Positions 8,622 to 17,331 of a stretch of 64,000 nucleotides of DNA are shown piece after piece. The translations under genes were made by a program, and so were the position numbers. The notes under the pieces are model-generated. The model saw only the letters and a program-made list of their open reading frames with translations, was not told where the DNA came from and did no database searches. Within the stretch, counting starts at the first letter, position 1; the number at the start of each line of letters is the position of its first letter. This stretch comes from a bacterium 1XD42-76 (GTDB lineage Bacteria; Bacillota; Clostridia; Lachnospirales; Lachnospiraceae): the NCBI GenBank assembly GCA_009917545.1, contig QZDW01000016.1:1-64000 (forward strand). Direction: 5' to 3'.

Positions 8622-9800
8622 ATGGGAAAACTCCGTGAAGAAGCAGAGGAGGCTATAAAGAAGTATGGGAAGGAGGCTTTTTTAAGCCACCGGGACGAGG
8701 TTTGCGATGCTATAGAGTGCGTCTGTTTTTGCCTGGAATGTTTGCAGAACCAGGAGGACTGGGGCGGAAAAAGGGCGATTCCTTTAAAGGCGAATTATTA
8801 TTCGCAGGAAGAATGGGAGAAGACTTTTTCAGAACAGTATGACCACGACATCAGGCGCGTGGAGCTTATGAAGCTAAGAATGGAATTGGATGAAGATGAT
8901 GATATACCGCTCAAAAATTTCCTTTTCCAGGGGCTCGATCTCATGATAAATGGCCTTTGGTACGACCCGGAAAGCTGGATGCAGCTGATAGAAACGCAGA
9001 TCATGACGGATCAGTATACGGATTACCGGGCATTTTTGGAGGCCGTCTATGTGTTGGGACTTCTGGAAGTGTGGAATCTCCAGCTGGGAATCAACTTCCA
9101 TTTTTTCAGAGGGGATTTTCGCGACGCGGAGCATTTTCTGGGATCTTTTGCCAGTCAGGTTCTGGAGGAAGAACGGGAATATTACAAAGATTTTTGCGTC
9201 AGGATATCGGAGGCCATAAAGGAACAGAGAAGAGATGACATGAAAGAGATTCTTAAGGAGCGGGCTCGGAGACTTAAGAACATGCAGGAGGAAAAGGGAG
9301 GAATCCCTGTTCTGGACCGTTTTGATAAGAGCATGGGAGGAATGTCAGACGAAGATTTTAAAAAGTTTGTCGCAGCACAGCTTAAAAAGATAGAAGATGA
9401 ACTTGAAATGGCAGAAGAGGAAGATATTCCGGGACTCGACTATGAAATGAAACTTCAGTGGCGCAGGAACATCCGGATCCGAGATCTGGCAGAGCTGTTT
9501 GTCTATGGAGGGAGCAGGCTAAAGGAACGGTTGTTTCACCATTTATCCGGGGAGGATCAGATGCTGGCCATGGAATGGTGGATGGCGGATTACTATCCTT
9601 CCGCCATAGATGAACTGGTGAGGAGACTTGATGGGATGCTCCATACCGCGTGGCCGGAGACGGTGTGGGATGAGGACGCAGAAGAGGAAGTCTGCGAATA
9701 CATGGAAATATTGCAGGATAAAAGAAAGGCAAAGATCCGCAGTTCCGTAGAAAAGGTGATGGGAAGAGCGACCCAGGAAAGGAATTATACGTGGGTGTGA
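8622..9800 (+). CDS. Hypothetical protein with FliG-C-like segment
   Basis: This 392-residue acidic, helix-rich protein is probably a distant paralogue of the next gene product. Shared landmarks are an N-terminal FLSHRDEV / FEGHREQA stretch, DDIPLKNFLFQGLDLM / RDMPLKELLLHMMRKL, and a C-terminal segment IRDLAELFVYGGSRLKERLF that aligns with the FliG C-terminal domain pattern seen more clearly next door. The middle (about 205-270) is a charged helical linker. No flagellar genes are nearby, so a flagellar motor role is unlikely. It begins six bases after the previous gene and overlaps the next by ten. Confidence 0.6.
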   Translation: MGKLREEAEEAIKKYGKEAFLSHRDEVCDAIECVCFCLECLQNQEDWGGKRAIPLKANYYSQEEWEKTFSEQYDHDIRRVELMKLRMELDEDDDIPLKNFLFQGLDLMINGLWYDPESWMQLIETQIMTDQYTDYRAFLEAVYVLGLLEVWNLQLGINFHFFRGDFRDAEHFLGSFASQVLEEEREYYKDFCVRISEAIKEQRRDDMKEILKERARRLKNMQEEKGGIPVLDRFDKSMGGMSDEDFKKFVAAQLKKIEDELEMAEEEDIPGLDYEMKLQWRRNIRIRDLAELFVYGGSRLKERLFHHLSGEDQMLAMEWWMADYYPSAIDELVRRLDGMLHTAWPETVWDEDAEEEVCEYMEILQDKRKAKIRSSVEKVMGRATQERNYTWV

Positions 9801-10669
9801 TATTTTTACAGGCGAAAACAGGGGAACAGTCGTTGGAGGTCAGAAACTTAAAAAAGGAAGCGCTTAAATACGCAGGGGAAACTTTTGAAGGGCATAGGGA
9901 GCAGGCCTTTGCGGCGCTGCGGTTTTTTTCCCAATGCATTTGTATCGCCCGGCAGTACGGGCTCTTGGCATTGGATGCCATAACAGAAGGATGGGATAAG
10001 GACAGGCAGGAAGAGTGGTGGGGAGAAGATGAGGATATCGCGCTGGCGGTTTCTATGATTGGCAGGGATATGCCGTTAAAGGAACTGCTGCTTCACATGA
10101 TGCGAAAGCTGGTGGATGCTTATGATTTGGACGAGATGGAACAAGAAATTTCGGAGGATGCGGATGGGTATTCCGGCTATGAATGGTATTTCGTATATCT
10201 TTATCTGACAGCAATAAAAAACATCCAGAGAGGAACACCGCCGGAACAATTCTTTCTTATGCTGCGGGTGATGGTTCCGGAAAAGTGGCTGACGGATTAT
10301 GACAGGCATTGCCAGGAATGGACGCAGACGCGGCAGGAAACACAGCAGGAAGAAGTCTGGGAGTGGAGAGACGAAGAATTTGAAGAGGAAATTTCCATCA
10401 CGACGGCATTTAACCGGATATTTGGAGAGATGGGGCCGGAAAAGATAGAATTTATTGCAGGGGAAGTGGATTATAAGACATTGGCTGCCGGAATTGCCTT
10501 CGCTAAGGAGCCGGTCAGGAAACACTTTTTGGAAAATATGCCGGAATGGCAAAGAAACCTTGTGACAAATGAATTGTACAATATGAGATATTATAGTTAT
10601 CATTGGAAGGATAATCTTGAAGCCATGGACCGGATGCTGATGGTGGCCGGGCTGACAGGGGAGGCGTAA
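9791..10669 (+). CDS. Hypothetical protein with FliG C-terminal-like domain
   Basis: This 292-residue protein has a C-terminal part (about 205-285) that lines up with the FliG C-terminal motor domain: IEFIAGEVDYKTLAAGIAFA then EPVRKHFLENMPEWQRNLV. Compare the I-x4-EVD-x2-L...A-x-P-x-R-x2-FL-x-NM pattern of FliG. The N-terminal half is helical and resembles the preceding protein (MPLKELLLHMMRKLVDAYD). The GTG start at 9791 follows AGGAAAGG and overlaps the previous gene by ten bases; a TTG at 9833 is an alternative. No flagellar or chemotaxis-motor genes accompany it. The FliG-C resemblance is read by eye; function is unknown. Confidence 0.6.
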   Translation: MGVIFLQAKTGEQSLEVRNLKKEALKYAGETFEGHREQAFAALRFFSQCICIARQYGLLALDAITEGWDKDRQEEWWGEDEDIALAVSMIGRDMPLKELLLHMMRKLVDAYDLDEMEQEISEDADGYSGYEWYFVYLYLTAIKNIQRGTPPEQFFLMLRVMVPEKWLTDYDRHCQEWTQTRQETQQEEVWEWRDEEFEEEISITTAFNRIFGEMGPEKIEFIAGEVDYKTLAAGIAFAKEPVRKHFLENMPEWQRNLVTNELYNMRYYSYHWKDNLEAMDRMLMVAGLTGEA

Positions 10670-10704
10670 GGCTGGCAGGATTCGGGGGAGAATGGGAGAA
10701 AGCT

Positions 10705-11274
10705 ATGGATAAAAAGATGAAACTGACGAAACTGGAACGTCAGCTTAAGCTGTACGAGATCCTCCTTCCCTGTGCCATCACCGAATTTACCGCGGTGTGT
10801 CAGGTATACCCTTATAATAAACGGCTGCTTCAGCGGGATTTGGCGGATTTAAGGGACGGGGGACTGGTGGCCGTGAAATATTCCCGGAAGGGAAAGGGGT
10901 ATGTGAAGACAGGAATCCCGGAGTTTAAGGAAGCTGTCCCTCCCCGCAGAAAGGCCCATTTAAGGAGACTGAACCGGCTGGGAAGGCTTATGTCTGAGCT
11001 GGCAAATGAGGATATCCCTCTGTGGATGAAGAAGGATAATCAGGCAGACGGCTGTGTGAAGGAGTATGTTACTGCTAAGGACTGCTATCAGGAATTGTTT
11101 CCCGGCCTGTCGGAACGGACGAGGCAAAGGGATTTTGAGATGCTGCAAAAGCTTGGACATCAGATCTTTTACGATTTCTCGGAACACTGTTTTTCTTATA
11201 ATGAGGATGATTTTTGCCTGGGATGGGTGGACGCGCCGGAGAAGATTGACGATGATTTTTTGGACGGGTTATAG
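10705..11274 (+). CDS. Winged-helix-like DNA-binding regulator
   Basis: This basic 189-residue protein begins LERQLKLYEILLPCAITEF and continues YNKRLLQRDLADLRDGGLV, then KYSRKGKGYV. That is the helix-turn-helix plus wing layout seen at the front of DeoR/WYL-type regulators. A second HTH-like segment, LFPGLSERTRQRDFEMLQKL, follows near residue 140. No WYL effector domain is present. A decayed relative with the same two segments lies at 17723-17965. It sits between the FliG-C-like proteins and the ADP-ribosylglycohydrolase gene and is a candidate regulator of the cluster. The call rests on pattern only. Confidence 0.55.
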   Translation: MDKKMKLTKLERQLKLYEILLPCAITEFTAVCQVYPYNKRLLQRDLADLRDGGLVAVKYSRKGKGYVKTGIPEFKEAVPPRRKAHLRRLNRLGRLMSELANEDIPLWMKKDNQADGCVKEYVTAKDCYQELFPGLSERTRQRDFEMLQKLGHQIFYDFSEHCFSYNEDDFCLGWVDAPEKIDDDFLDGL

Positions 11275-11414
11275 GAGCGAGATCGGAAACTCCCCTGCGC
11301 CTGCCTTTGCGGCTGGAGATATCGAAAAAAGAAATCGTCAAAACAACAGCTTAGGTGAGCCAGGAGGCGCCGGTTCGTTAAAGCAGCTGTGGATATGTGA
11401 AAAGGAGACAGAAT

Positions 11415-13142
11415 ATGATAGATAATATGATGGGATGCCTTTATGGAGGAGCAGTCGGGGACGCATTGGGCTATCCTGTAGAATTTTTGGAGAAAGAAGA
11501 AATTATAAGGGCCTATGGCAGCGCCGGGATTCAGGACTATGCGCTTTCCGGGGGAAAGGCTCTGATGTCGGATGATACACAGATGACGCTTTTCACGCTG
11601 GGCGGGCTGCTGGCCTGGCGCAGGAGCCGGAAAGAGTCAGAAAGCATAGAGTCCTGGAAGGAATACGTATGGAAATCCTATCAGGACTGGCTTTTCACAC
11701 AGGACAAGGAGGCATGTCCCGATCCGCCCCGTGTTTCCTGGCTGGCAGAGGAACCTCTTATGCAGGTTCAAAGGGCCCCCGGCGCCACCTGCCTGTCCGC
11801 TTTGAAAGAGGGGATACAGGGCAGTATCGAGAAGCCTGTCAACGACAGTAAGGGATGCGGCGGCCTGATGCGGGTGGCTCCTGCAGCATTTTGGGAAAGC
11901 TGGGATCTGCCTTCCCAGGCGGGGGCGGAGATGGCTTCCATGACCCACGGGCATCCCCTTGGTATCATCTGTGCGGCCGCGTTTGTGCGGATGCTGGAGG
12001 AGCTTTTATGCGGGAGAGGCCTGATGGATGCCCTTGACATGGGAATAACTCACGTGGAGGTGGATTTTCGGGATTGGGGAGAGCTTAAGGAATTTAAGGA
12101 GATTATGAACAAAGCAGTCTCCCTGTCTCAGAGTACCCTGACAGACCAGGAGGCCATAGAAGCCATCGGCCAGGGCTGGGTGGCTGAGGAAGCCCTGGCG
12201 ATTGCGGTTTACTGCTGCTTAAAGCATGAAGACGACTTTCTTGCAGCAGTGACTGCCGCCGTGAACCATGGTGGTGACAGCGATTCCACAGGAGCGGTTG
12301 CCGGCAATATCATGGGGGCTCTCTGCGGATACAGCCGGATTCCCCGAAATTATCTGGAACATCTGGAGGCGAAAGAAATTCTCGACCGGTTAGCGCAGGA
12401 ACTGGCCAGGGAAAAGGAAAGGGAAACAGTATGGGAGAGGGTAAGGAGCGGAAGATGGATTACCGGATATTCTACAAAACACGCCATAAGGCTGGGCGAT
12501 GCATTTGTTGTGGAAGGGTTGTATCGCCATCTTCGCTTCGAAGAAGGCATTGCGTTTGAATATCTGCTTTTGTATCAACGGAAGGAGGGAGGGGGAGGCG
12601 CCTCCTGTAAGGTACGGGTAGGGCCGCGCAGATTTTTGAAGGTTTCTGACGTGGAGGAGGGCACTCTGGAAGTGGCATTGTACGCGAAAAGGAAAGGGGA
12701 GGGACCTGACTATCGCCTGGAAACGCCTTTGGTGGAAAAGAGAGACGGCTTATTGCGCTTTGACGCGGAAAAGTTTTTGAAAGACTGTGGTTTCGACTGC
12801 CGTCCCGTAGAGAAAGAGGAATATGACAGATACGCCTTTGAATTTCGTCACTATATGAATAATGATTACAATAAGTCGTCAAGAGCATATGCGTCCGGGA
12901 GCGGGATGTTTTACTGGACTTATGCCTGGCTGGACGGTTCTGAACACACCCTGGACGCTCTTTGGGTAAATCCGCAATGGAACGAGGAAGGAAAAAAGCA
13001 TTATGGCAGTTGGCAGACCTGGGCAAACGGACCGTTTGATGATGAGATACAGCTGGAGGCAGAGATGGAGGTCCTTGAATGGATCGGACTGGAAAATGCA
13101 GCCTGGCTGGAGGCTGGAAAACAGATGATGGAGGAGGCTTAA
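11415..13142 (+). CDS. ADP-ribosylglycohydrolase with unknown C-terminal domain
   Basis: The first ~320 of about 575 residues are an ADP-ribosylglycohydrolase (DraG/ARH family), which removes ADP-ribose from proteins or nucleic acids with two magnesium ions. Visible motifs are GCLYGGAVGDALGYPVEF at the start, MSDDTQMTLFT (the metal-binding DD/T), a glycine-rich SKGCGGLMRVAPAA, and HGGDSDSTGAVAGNIMG with further metal ligands. The remaining ~250 residues (RLGDAFVVEGLYRHLRF onward, ending in a Trp-rich WTYAWLDGSEHTL region) match no domain I know. The ATG at 11415 follows AAAGGAGA. It ends one base before the MBL gene. Nearby I see no ADP-ribosyltransferase, the usual antagonist. Confidence 0.85.
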   Translation: MIDNMMGCLYGGAVGDALGYPVEFLEKEEIIRAYGSAGIQDYALSGGKALMSDDTQMTLFTLGGLLAWRRSRKESESIESWKEYVWKSYQDWLFTQDKEACPDPPRVSWLAEEPLMQVQRAPGATCLSALKEGIQGSIEKPVNDSKGCGGLMRVAPAAFWESWDLPSQAGAEMASMTHGHPLGIICAAAFVRMLEELLCGRGLMDALDMGITHVEVDFRDWGELKEFKEIMNKAVSLSQSTLTDQEAIEAIGQGWVAEEALAIAVYCCLKHEDDFLAAVTAAVNHGGDSDSTGAVAGNIMGALCGYSRIPRNYLEHLEAKEILDRLAQELAREKERETVWERVRSGRWITGYSTKHAIRLGDAFVVEGLYRHLRFEEGIAFEYLLLYQRKEGGGGASCKVRVGPRRFLKVSDVEEGTLEVALYAKRKGEGPDYRLETPLVEKRDGLLRFDAEKFLKDCGFDCRPVEKEEYDRYAFEFRHYMNNDYNKSSRAYASGSGMFYWTYAWLDGSEHTLDALWVNPQWNEEGKKHYGSWQTWANGPFDDEIQLEAEMEVLEWIGLENAAWLEAGKQMMEEA

Positions 13143-13143
13143 C

Positions 13144-14496
13144 ATGTTTAATCTGACTATCTACCGCGGCACCCATCAGATCGGCGGCTGCTGCACCGAG
13201 CTCGTCTGCAAGGGGGAGCGTGTTCTCATCGACCTGGGCGCGAACCTGCCGGACTCCGACACTCCCATCCGGGACGACGAGCTGGCAGCAAAGGTCTTTG
13301 ACGGCCGCCCGGCGGCAGGGGTATTGTTCACCCATCCACACGGCGATCACTACGGGCTTTACAAAAAAGTCCCTGGGGACGTACCCATGTACATCGGTCC
13401 TATGGCGAAGGAGATTTTGAAGATTCTTGTCTCCCGTCTGGACCACATCTCCGAGGAAAAGGGCCTGCCGGTGATAGAACGGATGCAAACCTATCAGGCG
13501 GGCCGGGAACTGGGGGCATTTCAGAATGTCCGGGTGCTTCCCCTCTACGTGGATCACTCCGCGCCGGACGCTTATATGTTCTATATCCAGGCGGCGGGAA
13601 AGAAGATTCTCTTCTCCGGCGATTTCCGGGATCACGGCATCGTGGGGGAGAAAGACCGGCTCTGGCGGACGTTGGAGAAGTTTGTCCCCAGGGGAATTGA
13701 CCTGCTCATTACGGAGGGAACTATGCTCTCCCGCAGGGCAGAGGCGGCAGTTAATCCCGTTTGGACGGAGGAACAGATGGGACAGCGGGCAAAAGAGCTG
13801 TTCCTGCAGCACAAATATAATTTCGTGCTGGTGTCCTCCACCAATCTGGACAGCATCATGGAATTTTACCACCACACGCCGGAGGGAATGCAGTTTGTCT
13901 GCGATACTTACCAGGCGGAGGTGATGCTGACTGCCATGAAGGGGATGGAGGCCAAGGGCAATTATCCCCGGTATCAGTGCGCTGTCCGCCAACCGGTCAT
14001 CCGGGTGCTGAATGGGAACCGGCAGGCGGAGCGGATGTCCTCGCTGTCCCAGCTGGGCGCGGCGCTGAAAAAGCCGGTGGGCGTTGAACCGGCCAACGGT
14101 TCTGACCTCTACCACAAGGGGTTCGTGATGCTGGCGCGGAAAAACGCCGGCCTGTCAGCAAATCGAAAGAACGTATTTGAGATCATGCGGGACAAATTTT
14201 ACCCCGTGGACGGCCAGATCATCTACTCCATGTGGGACGGATATCTGAAGCCGGAACACGCCGACCAGGCCTTGCTCAACTTTATTGGCGGACGGCCCAT
14301 TGAGCACTTACACACCAGCGGCCACGCCTATGTGGAAACCATTGCAAGGCTGATTGAAACCGTTGATCCGAAAGTAATCGTCCCCATGCACACCGAGCGG
14401 GCGGAAGAGTTTTCTTCCATCCAGGAGTTTGCACCCTACAAGGATCGTGTCCGGGTGCTGAAGGACGGTGAGCCGCTATCCCTGGAAAGCATTTGA
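13144..14496 (+). CDS. MBL-fold (RNase J-like) metallohydrolase
   Basis: This 450-residue metallo-beta-lactamase-fold protein shows the zinc motif FTHPHGDHYG (HxHxDH), then DHSAPDAYMF and FSGDFRDHG. At the C-terminus HTSGHAYVE and VIVPMHTE match the beta-CASP/RNase J type, whose members cut RNA. It may act on RNA, but a more general hydrolase role is possible. Its GC content and codon choice (CCG, GGC, CTG) are clearly higher than those of the flanking genes, which suggests separate acquisition. Its ATG lies one base after the previous stop, while a 35-base gap separates it from the PD-(D/E)XK gene. A broken second copy of its tail lies at 15.4 kb. Confidence 0.82.
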   Translation: MFNLTIYRGTHQIGGCCTELVCKGERVLIDLGANLPDSDTPIRDDELAAKVFDGRPAAGVLFTHPHGDHYGLYKKVPGDVPMYIGPMAKEILKILVSRLDHISEEKGLPVIERMQTYQAGRELGAFQNVRVLPLYVDHSAPDAYMFYIQAAGKKILFSGDFRDHGIVGEKDRLWRTLEKFVPRGIDLLITEGTMLSRRAEAAVNPVWTEEQMGQRAKELFLQHKYNFVLVSSTNLDSIMEFYHHTPEGMQFVCDTYQAEVMLTAMKGMEAKGNYPRYQCAVRQPVIRVLNGNRQAERMSSLSQLGAALKKPVGVEPANGSDLYHKGFVMLARKNAGLSANRKNVFEIMRDKFYPVDGQIIYSMWDGYLKPEHADQALLNFIGGRPIEHLHTSGHAYVETIARLIETVDPKVIVPMHTERAEEFSSIQEFAPYKDRVRVLKDGEPLSLESI

Positions 14497-14531
14497 TATT
14501 ATTTATTTATGAAGAATAAGGAGGTATTTGT

Positions 14532-15437
14532 ATGGAATATCGAGGTTTTAGCGAGGATTGCTTTCGGATGATTGAAGAATTGCCTGATGTACACAGATTG
14601 ATTGAGACGGTTGGACGCGATGGGGAGTGCTGGGTAGGGATACGGCATAACTATATGAACTGCTACTACCGGGGCGGTTCCCTCTTTAAAATGGAAATCA
14701 AGCCCGTGAAAAAGCAGGTCGAGTTTCGATTTGATCCCAAGTATTTCAAACTGAAAAAAACGCCCTGTACACCATATGATGATCTGAGAAAGTGGATCGA
14801 ATCCGGCTCCAATACCCCGGGGCAATGGCTGGACAAACTGGATGAGCTAAAGCAGGTGATGGATGCCTGGTTTGAGGAGAACCCTAAAAAAGAGCGGGAA
14901 ATTCAGCAGAAAATTGTGAAGGACAATGTATTTGGGAGTGGAAACTATCAGTCCATCGATATTGAGTTGGCCATTCCCAAAAACCAGCAGGCAGGTCGGA
15001 TGGATATTATCGCGGTCCGACGGGAAGGGGAACACTATATTCCCGTTGTTGTGGAACTGAAGAATGGCACGGACTCTTTTGATGGGGAAAGCGGAATCCT
15101 GGCGCATTACAACAAAATCACTGATTTTCTTAATCAGGATGGTGAATATGGGGAAAAATATCTGGTAGAAACCATCCGCCGGATTTGGGCGACGAAAAAG
15201 CGTCTGGGTCTGTTAAAGGATCCGGTGCCGGAGGTTTCCACATTTGACAGAGCTGAGATGATGTTTGCCGTTACAGGGTGGTTCACAGGGATGCCCGCAG
15301 GAATCCGCAAACGGCTTCCTCAAAAGCTGAACCGAACCGTTCAAACGGTAATCAGCACCACAGACAGGCTATATTTTGATGATGGGGAACTGCTGGATGA
15401 AATCCATCGTCCGGCTCATCCAGACAGTAGACCCTAA
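14532..15437 (+). CDS. PD-(D/E)XK nuclease-like protein
   Basis: This 301-residue protein has a probable PD-(D/E)XK core in the middle: QQAGRMDIIAVRR followed by YIPVVVELKNGTD, giving the D ... E-x-K catalytic set around residues 158-181. The front ~100 residues (FSEDCFRMIEELPDVHRLIE, YRGGSLFKMEIKP) are not recognised. AAGGAGG precedes the ATG. The last dozen residues (DEIHRPAHPDSRP) are read out of frame across what looks like the tail of a second MBL gene, so the original C-terminus has probably been replaced. It follows the MBL gene in the same direction and may be its partner. No substrate can be inferred. Confidence 0.68.
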   Translation: MEYRGFSEDCFRMIEELPDVHRLIETVGRDGECWVGIRHNYMNCYYRGGSLFKMEIKPVKKQVEFRFDPKYFKLKKTPCTPYDDLRKWIESGSNTPGQWLDKLDELKQVMDAWFEENPKKEREIQQKIVKDNVFGSGNYQSIDIELAIPKNQQAGRMDIIAVRREGEHYIPVVVELKNGTDSFDGESGILAHYNKITDFLNQDGEYGEKYLVETIRRIWATKKRLGLLKDPVPEVSTFDRAEMMFAVTGWFTGMPAGIRKRLPQKLNRTVQTVISTTDRLYFDDGELLDEIHRPAHPDSRP

Positions 15438-15562
15438 ACATCATACCCATACATACGGAGAAACCGGAGTGTTTCCGTTCCATTCCCGTCCCGGCTCCCA
15501 TAGGGAGCCGGGGGAAGGCGGCTTACGACGGCAAAGCCAGGTTATTTCAACATCTTCCGTAA
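15405..15562 (+). pseudogene. C-terminal remnant of a second MBL-fold gene
   Basis: One frame reads SIVRLIQTVDPK and then, one base shifted, IIPIHTEKPECF and onward to a TAA at 15560. This matches the tail of the upstream MBL protein (RLIETVDPK, IVPMHTE). A frameshift in the AAACATCATACC region and the loss of everything upstream mark it as a relic. It overlaps the end of the PD-(D/E)XK reading frame and the end of the opposing gene. Confidence 0.6.
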
Positions 15563-16495
15563 CTGCCGGTTAGATAATCCTTTGTTGTGCCATCTGTAAC
15601 ATCCCCTCTGTACTGTAAAACGGTAAATAGCTTCCCACAACGCGGCGCCTTTTTTCTCGTTCCCCTCGATATAACGGCTTACGGTTTCCAGCAGCCGTTC
15701 TTCCTCCGGGAGTTGTCCGCAAAACGTTGTTATCCGGTAAAGAGGTGAAAAGATCGGCCATCTCCTCGGGGGGAAATCGGCATGTTTGACGGCCCCGATC
15801 GTCCATCTGCCATCTTCCCCGCGGCCAAGTGCCTGAAGACAGCAGCAATCCCGATTGTCCCCTACTTCCAGGATCACAACGTGGCTGACCGGCGCGGCAG
15901 GACGGCAGTCTATGGTTACAATATCGCCTGCGTGAAATGGAACCGGCAGATTCAAGTCAGGATTCATGGAACAATAATACTTTTCTAAATGTCTGGAAGA
16001 ACCATAATAATTGGCATAGCATATTTCCGTGCCTAAAATGTGAAAATCGTAATCATTTTTTAATTCCCCCTTTCCGTCAGGCGACCATTTTTCCGCATGA
16101 AACAAGTATGGGGAGATTTCTTCTCCCTTTTCATCCTCCAGATACTCCCGGATGCATCCAAAAAGACGGTCCCATGTAAGAAATGGTTTTAGCTTGTTTT
16201 CGTCCAGAACGAAATGCTCGCCGTTATCTTCATAACATTTCAGATATAAAAATTCTCCCTGTTTTAGCTGCGTTTCATATAGGAGCCGTTGAATATTTTG
16301 CGCTTTAGGAACAAAAAAGGGCGTGTCTTCCTCCTTTCCTAAGGACAGAAATAAATCCCGTTTTCGCTCCAGCGAAACAGGGGCGCGCATAATTGCGTAT
16401 TCCACCTGCCACTGCTCAAGGGACTGGCTGGCAAGGTAGGAAACCATCTCAGACGACGAAAATAGTTCCTTTAAAATAGAGTCATGCACTTTCAT
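15542..16495 (-). CDS. Hypothetical protein, minus strand
   Basis: This 317-residue soluble protein is not recognised. AGGAGGGAG lies seven bases before the ATG at 16495. The middle (about 185-245) has a strand-rich stretch, VPFHAGDIVTIDCRP then PVSHVVILEVGDNRDCCCL, that resembles small beta-barrel folds. The front is helical (MVSYLASQSLEQWQVEYAI). No signal peptide or membrane segment is seen. It is followed, across the strand switch, by the tail of the MBL/PD-(D/E)XK group. An LRR protein gene lies upstream in the same direction, about 68 bases away. Confidence 0.65.
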   Translation of the reverse strand: MKVHDSILKELFSSSEMVSYLASQSLEQWQVEYAIMRAPVSLERKRDLFLSLGKEEDTPFFVPKAQNIQRLLYETQLKQGEFLYLKCYEDNGEHFVLDENKLKPFLTWDRLFGCIREYLEDEKGEEISPYLFHAEKWSPDGKGELKNDYDFHILGTEICYANYYGSSRHLEKYYCSMNPDLNLPVPFHAGDIVTIDCRPAAPVSHVVILEVGDNRDCCCLQALGRGEDGRWTIGAVKHADFPPRRWPIFSPLYRITTFCGQLPEEERLLETVSRYIEGNEKKGAALWEAIYRFTVQRGCYRWHNKGLSNRQLRKMLK

Positions 16496-16563
16496 TTTGA
16501 TCGTTCTCCCTCCTATTCATATATCTTTTGGCACGAAGTGCCCCCACTCCGGAGGAGTTTGCA

Positions 16564-17331
16564 TTACAGGGTGCCCTTTGGGTATACTTTTTTGGCGGCA
16601 GTAAGCGCCTCATTGCCTTCCTCTATCGTAATTTTCTCCCATTGCTGCGGCGGCCCGCGAAACAGTATTCCGGACAGAGAATCGCAGCCGCGAAAGGCGT
16701 CCTCACGGATCCATCGCACCGTGCCGGGGAAGGATATGTATTTCAGCGACGCGCAGCCTTGAAATGCACCCCAGCCGATAAGTTCCACGCCATTTGGAAC
16801 CGTCATTTCCGCCAGGGAGACACAGCCGCGGAAAATGAAATCGCCAAGGCTTTTCGTTCTTATCTGCTGTGGGAGACAAAGAACTTTCAGTCCAAAGCAG
16901 CCGTCAAAAGCCCAATCCCCGATAAATGTCACCGTCGAAGGAATGATGATCTCCGTCAGTCCCAAACATCCCTGAAAGGCGCAGTTGTCAATGTCCATGA
17001 CCCCGTCGGGAATCCGGTAACTGCCGCCGGATTTTTTTGCAGGGCAGCAAAACAGGCTGGATTTGCTGCGATCAAACAGGACACCGTCCTCGGCGGAAAA
17101 TTCCTGGTTTCCTTCTTCTACTTCAAAATACTCCAGTTCATGGCAGTGAGCAAACGGCCAGTCAAAGCCACCGAAATAGGATGCTCCCGCCGAAAAAATG
17201 ATTTTGCGGGGCGATGGGCATTTCCGGAACGCCCAGTCATAGATTTCCCTTATTCCGTCCGGAACAACGAACACGCCGTTTCGGATATCTGCATTCTCCA
17301 CCTGTGTCAGACAGCCATTTTCTATAAGCAT
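16564..17331 (-). CDS. BspA-type leucine-rich repeat protein
   Basis: This 255-residue protein is built of about nine 23-residue LRR_5 repeats, each with a pattern like IPSTVTFIGDWAFDGCFGL or VPNGVELIGWGAFQGCASL. Such proteins are common in gut Firmicutes and often serve surface binding, but this one has no signal peptide or cell-wall anchor, so it may stay in the cytoplasm. The ATG at 17331 follows AAGGCGGTG. It stops just upstream of the hypothetical gene ending at 15542 and may share a transcript with it. The repeat call is firm; a biological role cannot be given. Confidence 0.88.
   Translation of the reverse strand: MLIENGCLTQVENADIRNGVFVVPDGIREIYDWAFRKCPSPRKIIFSAGASYFGGFDWPFAHCHELEYFEVEEGNQEFSAEDGVLFDRSKSSLFCCPAKKSGGSYRIPDGVMDIDNCAFQGCLGLTEIIIPSTVTFIGDWAFDGCFGLKVLCLPQQIRTKSLGDFIFRGCVSLAEMTVPNGVELIGWGAFQGCASLKYISFPGTVRWIREDAFRGCDSLSGILFRGPPQQWEKITIEEGNEALTAAKKVYPKGTL

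Noticed and set aside
8622-10669. Flagellar motor operon
   Set aside because: Only the FliG-C-like segment is shared; no other flagellar genes are in the window and the domain order differs from FliG.
12472-14115. A 547-codon open frame on the minus strand
   Set aside because: It lies antisense to the ADP-ribosylglycohydrolase and the GC-rich MBL gene, both with clear motifs. Composition alone explains the open frame, and it shows no family pattern.
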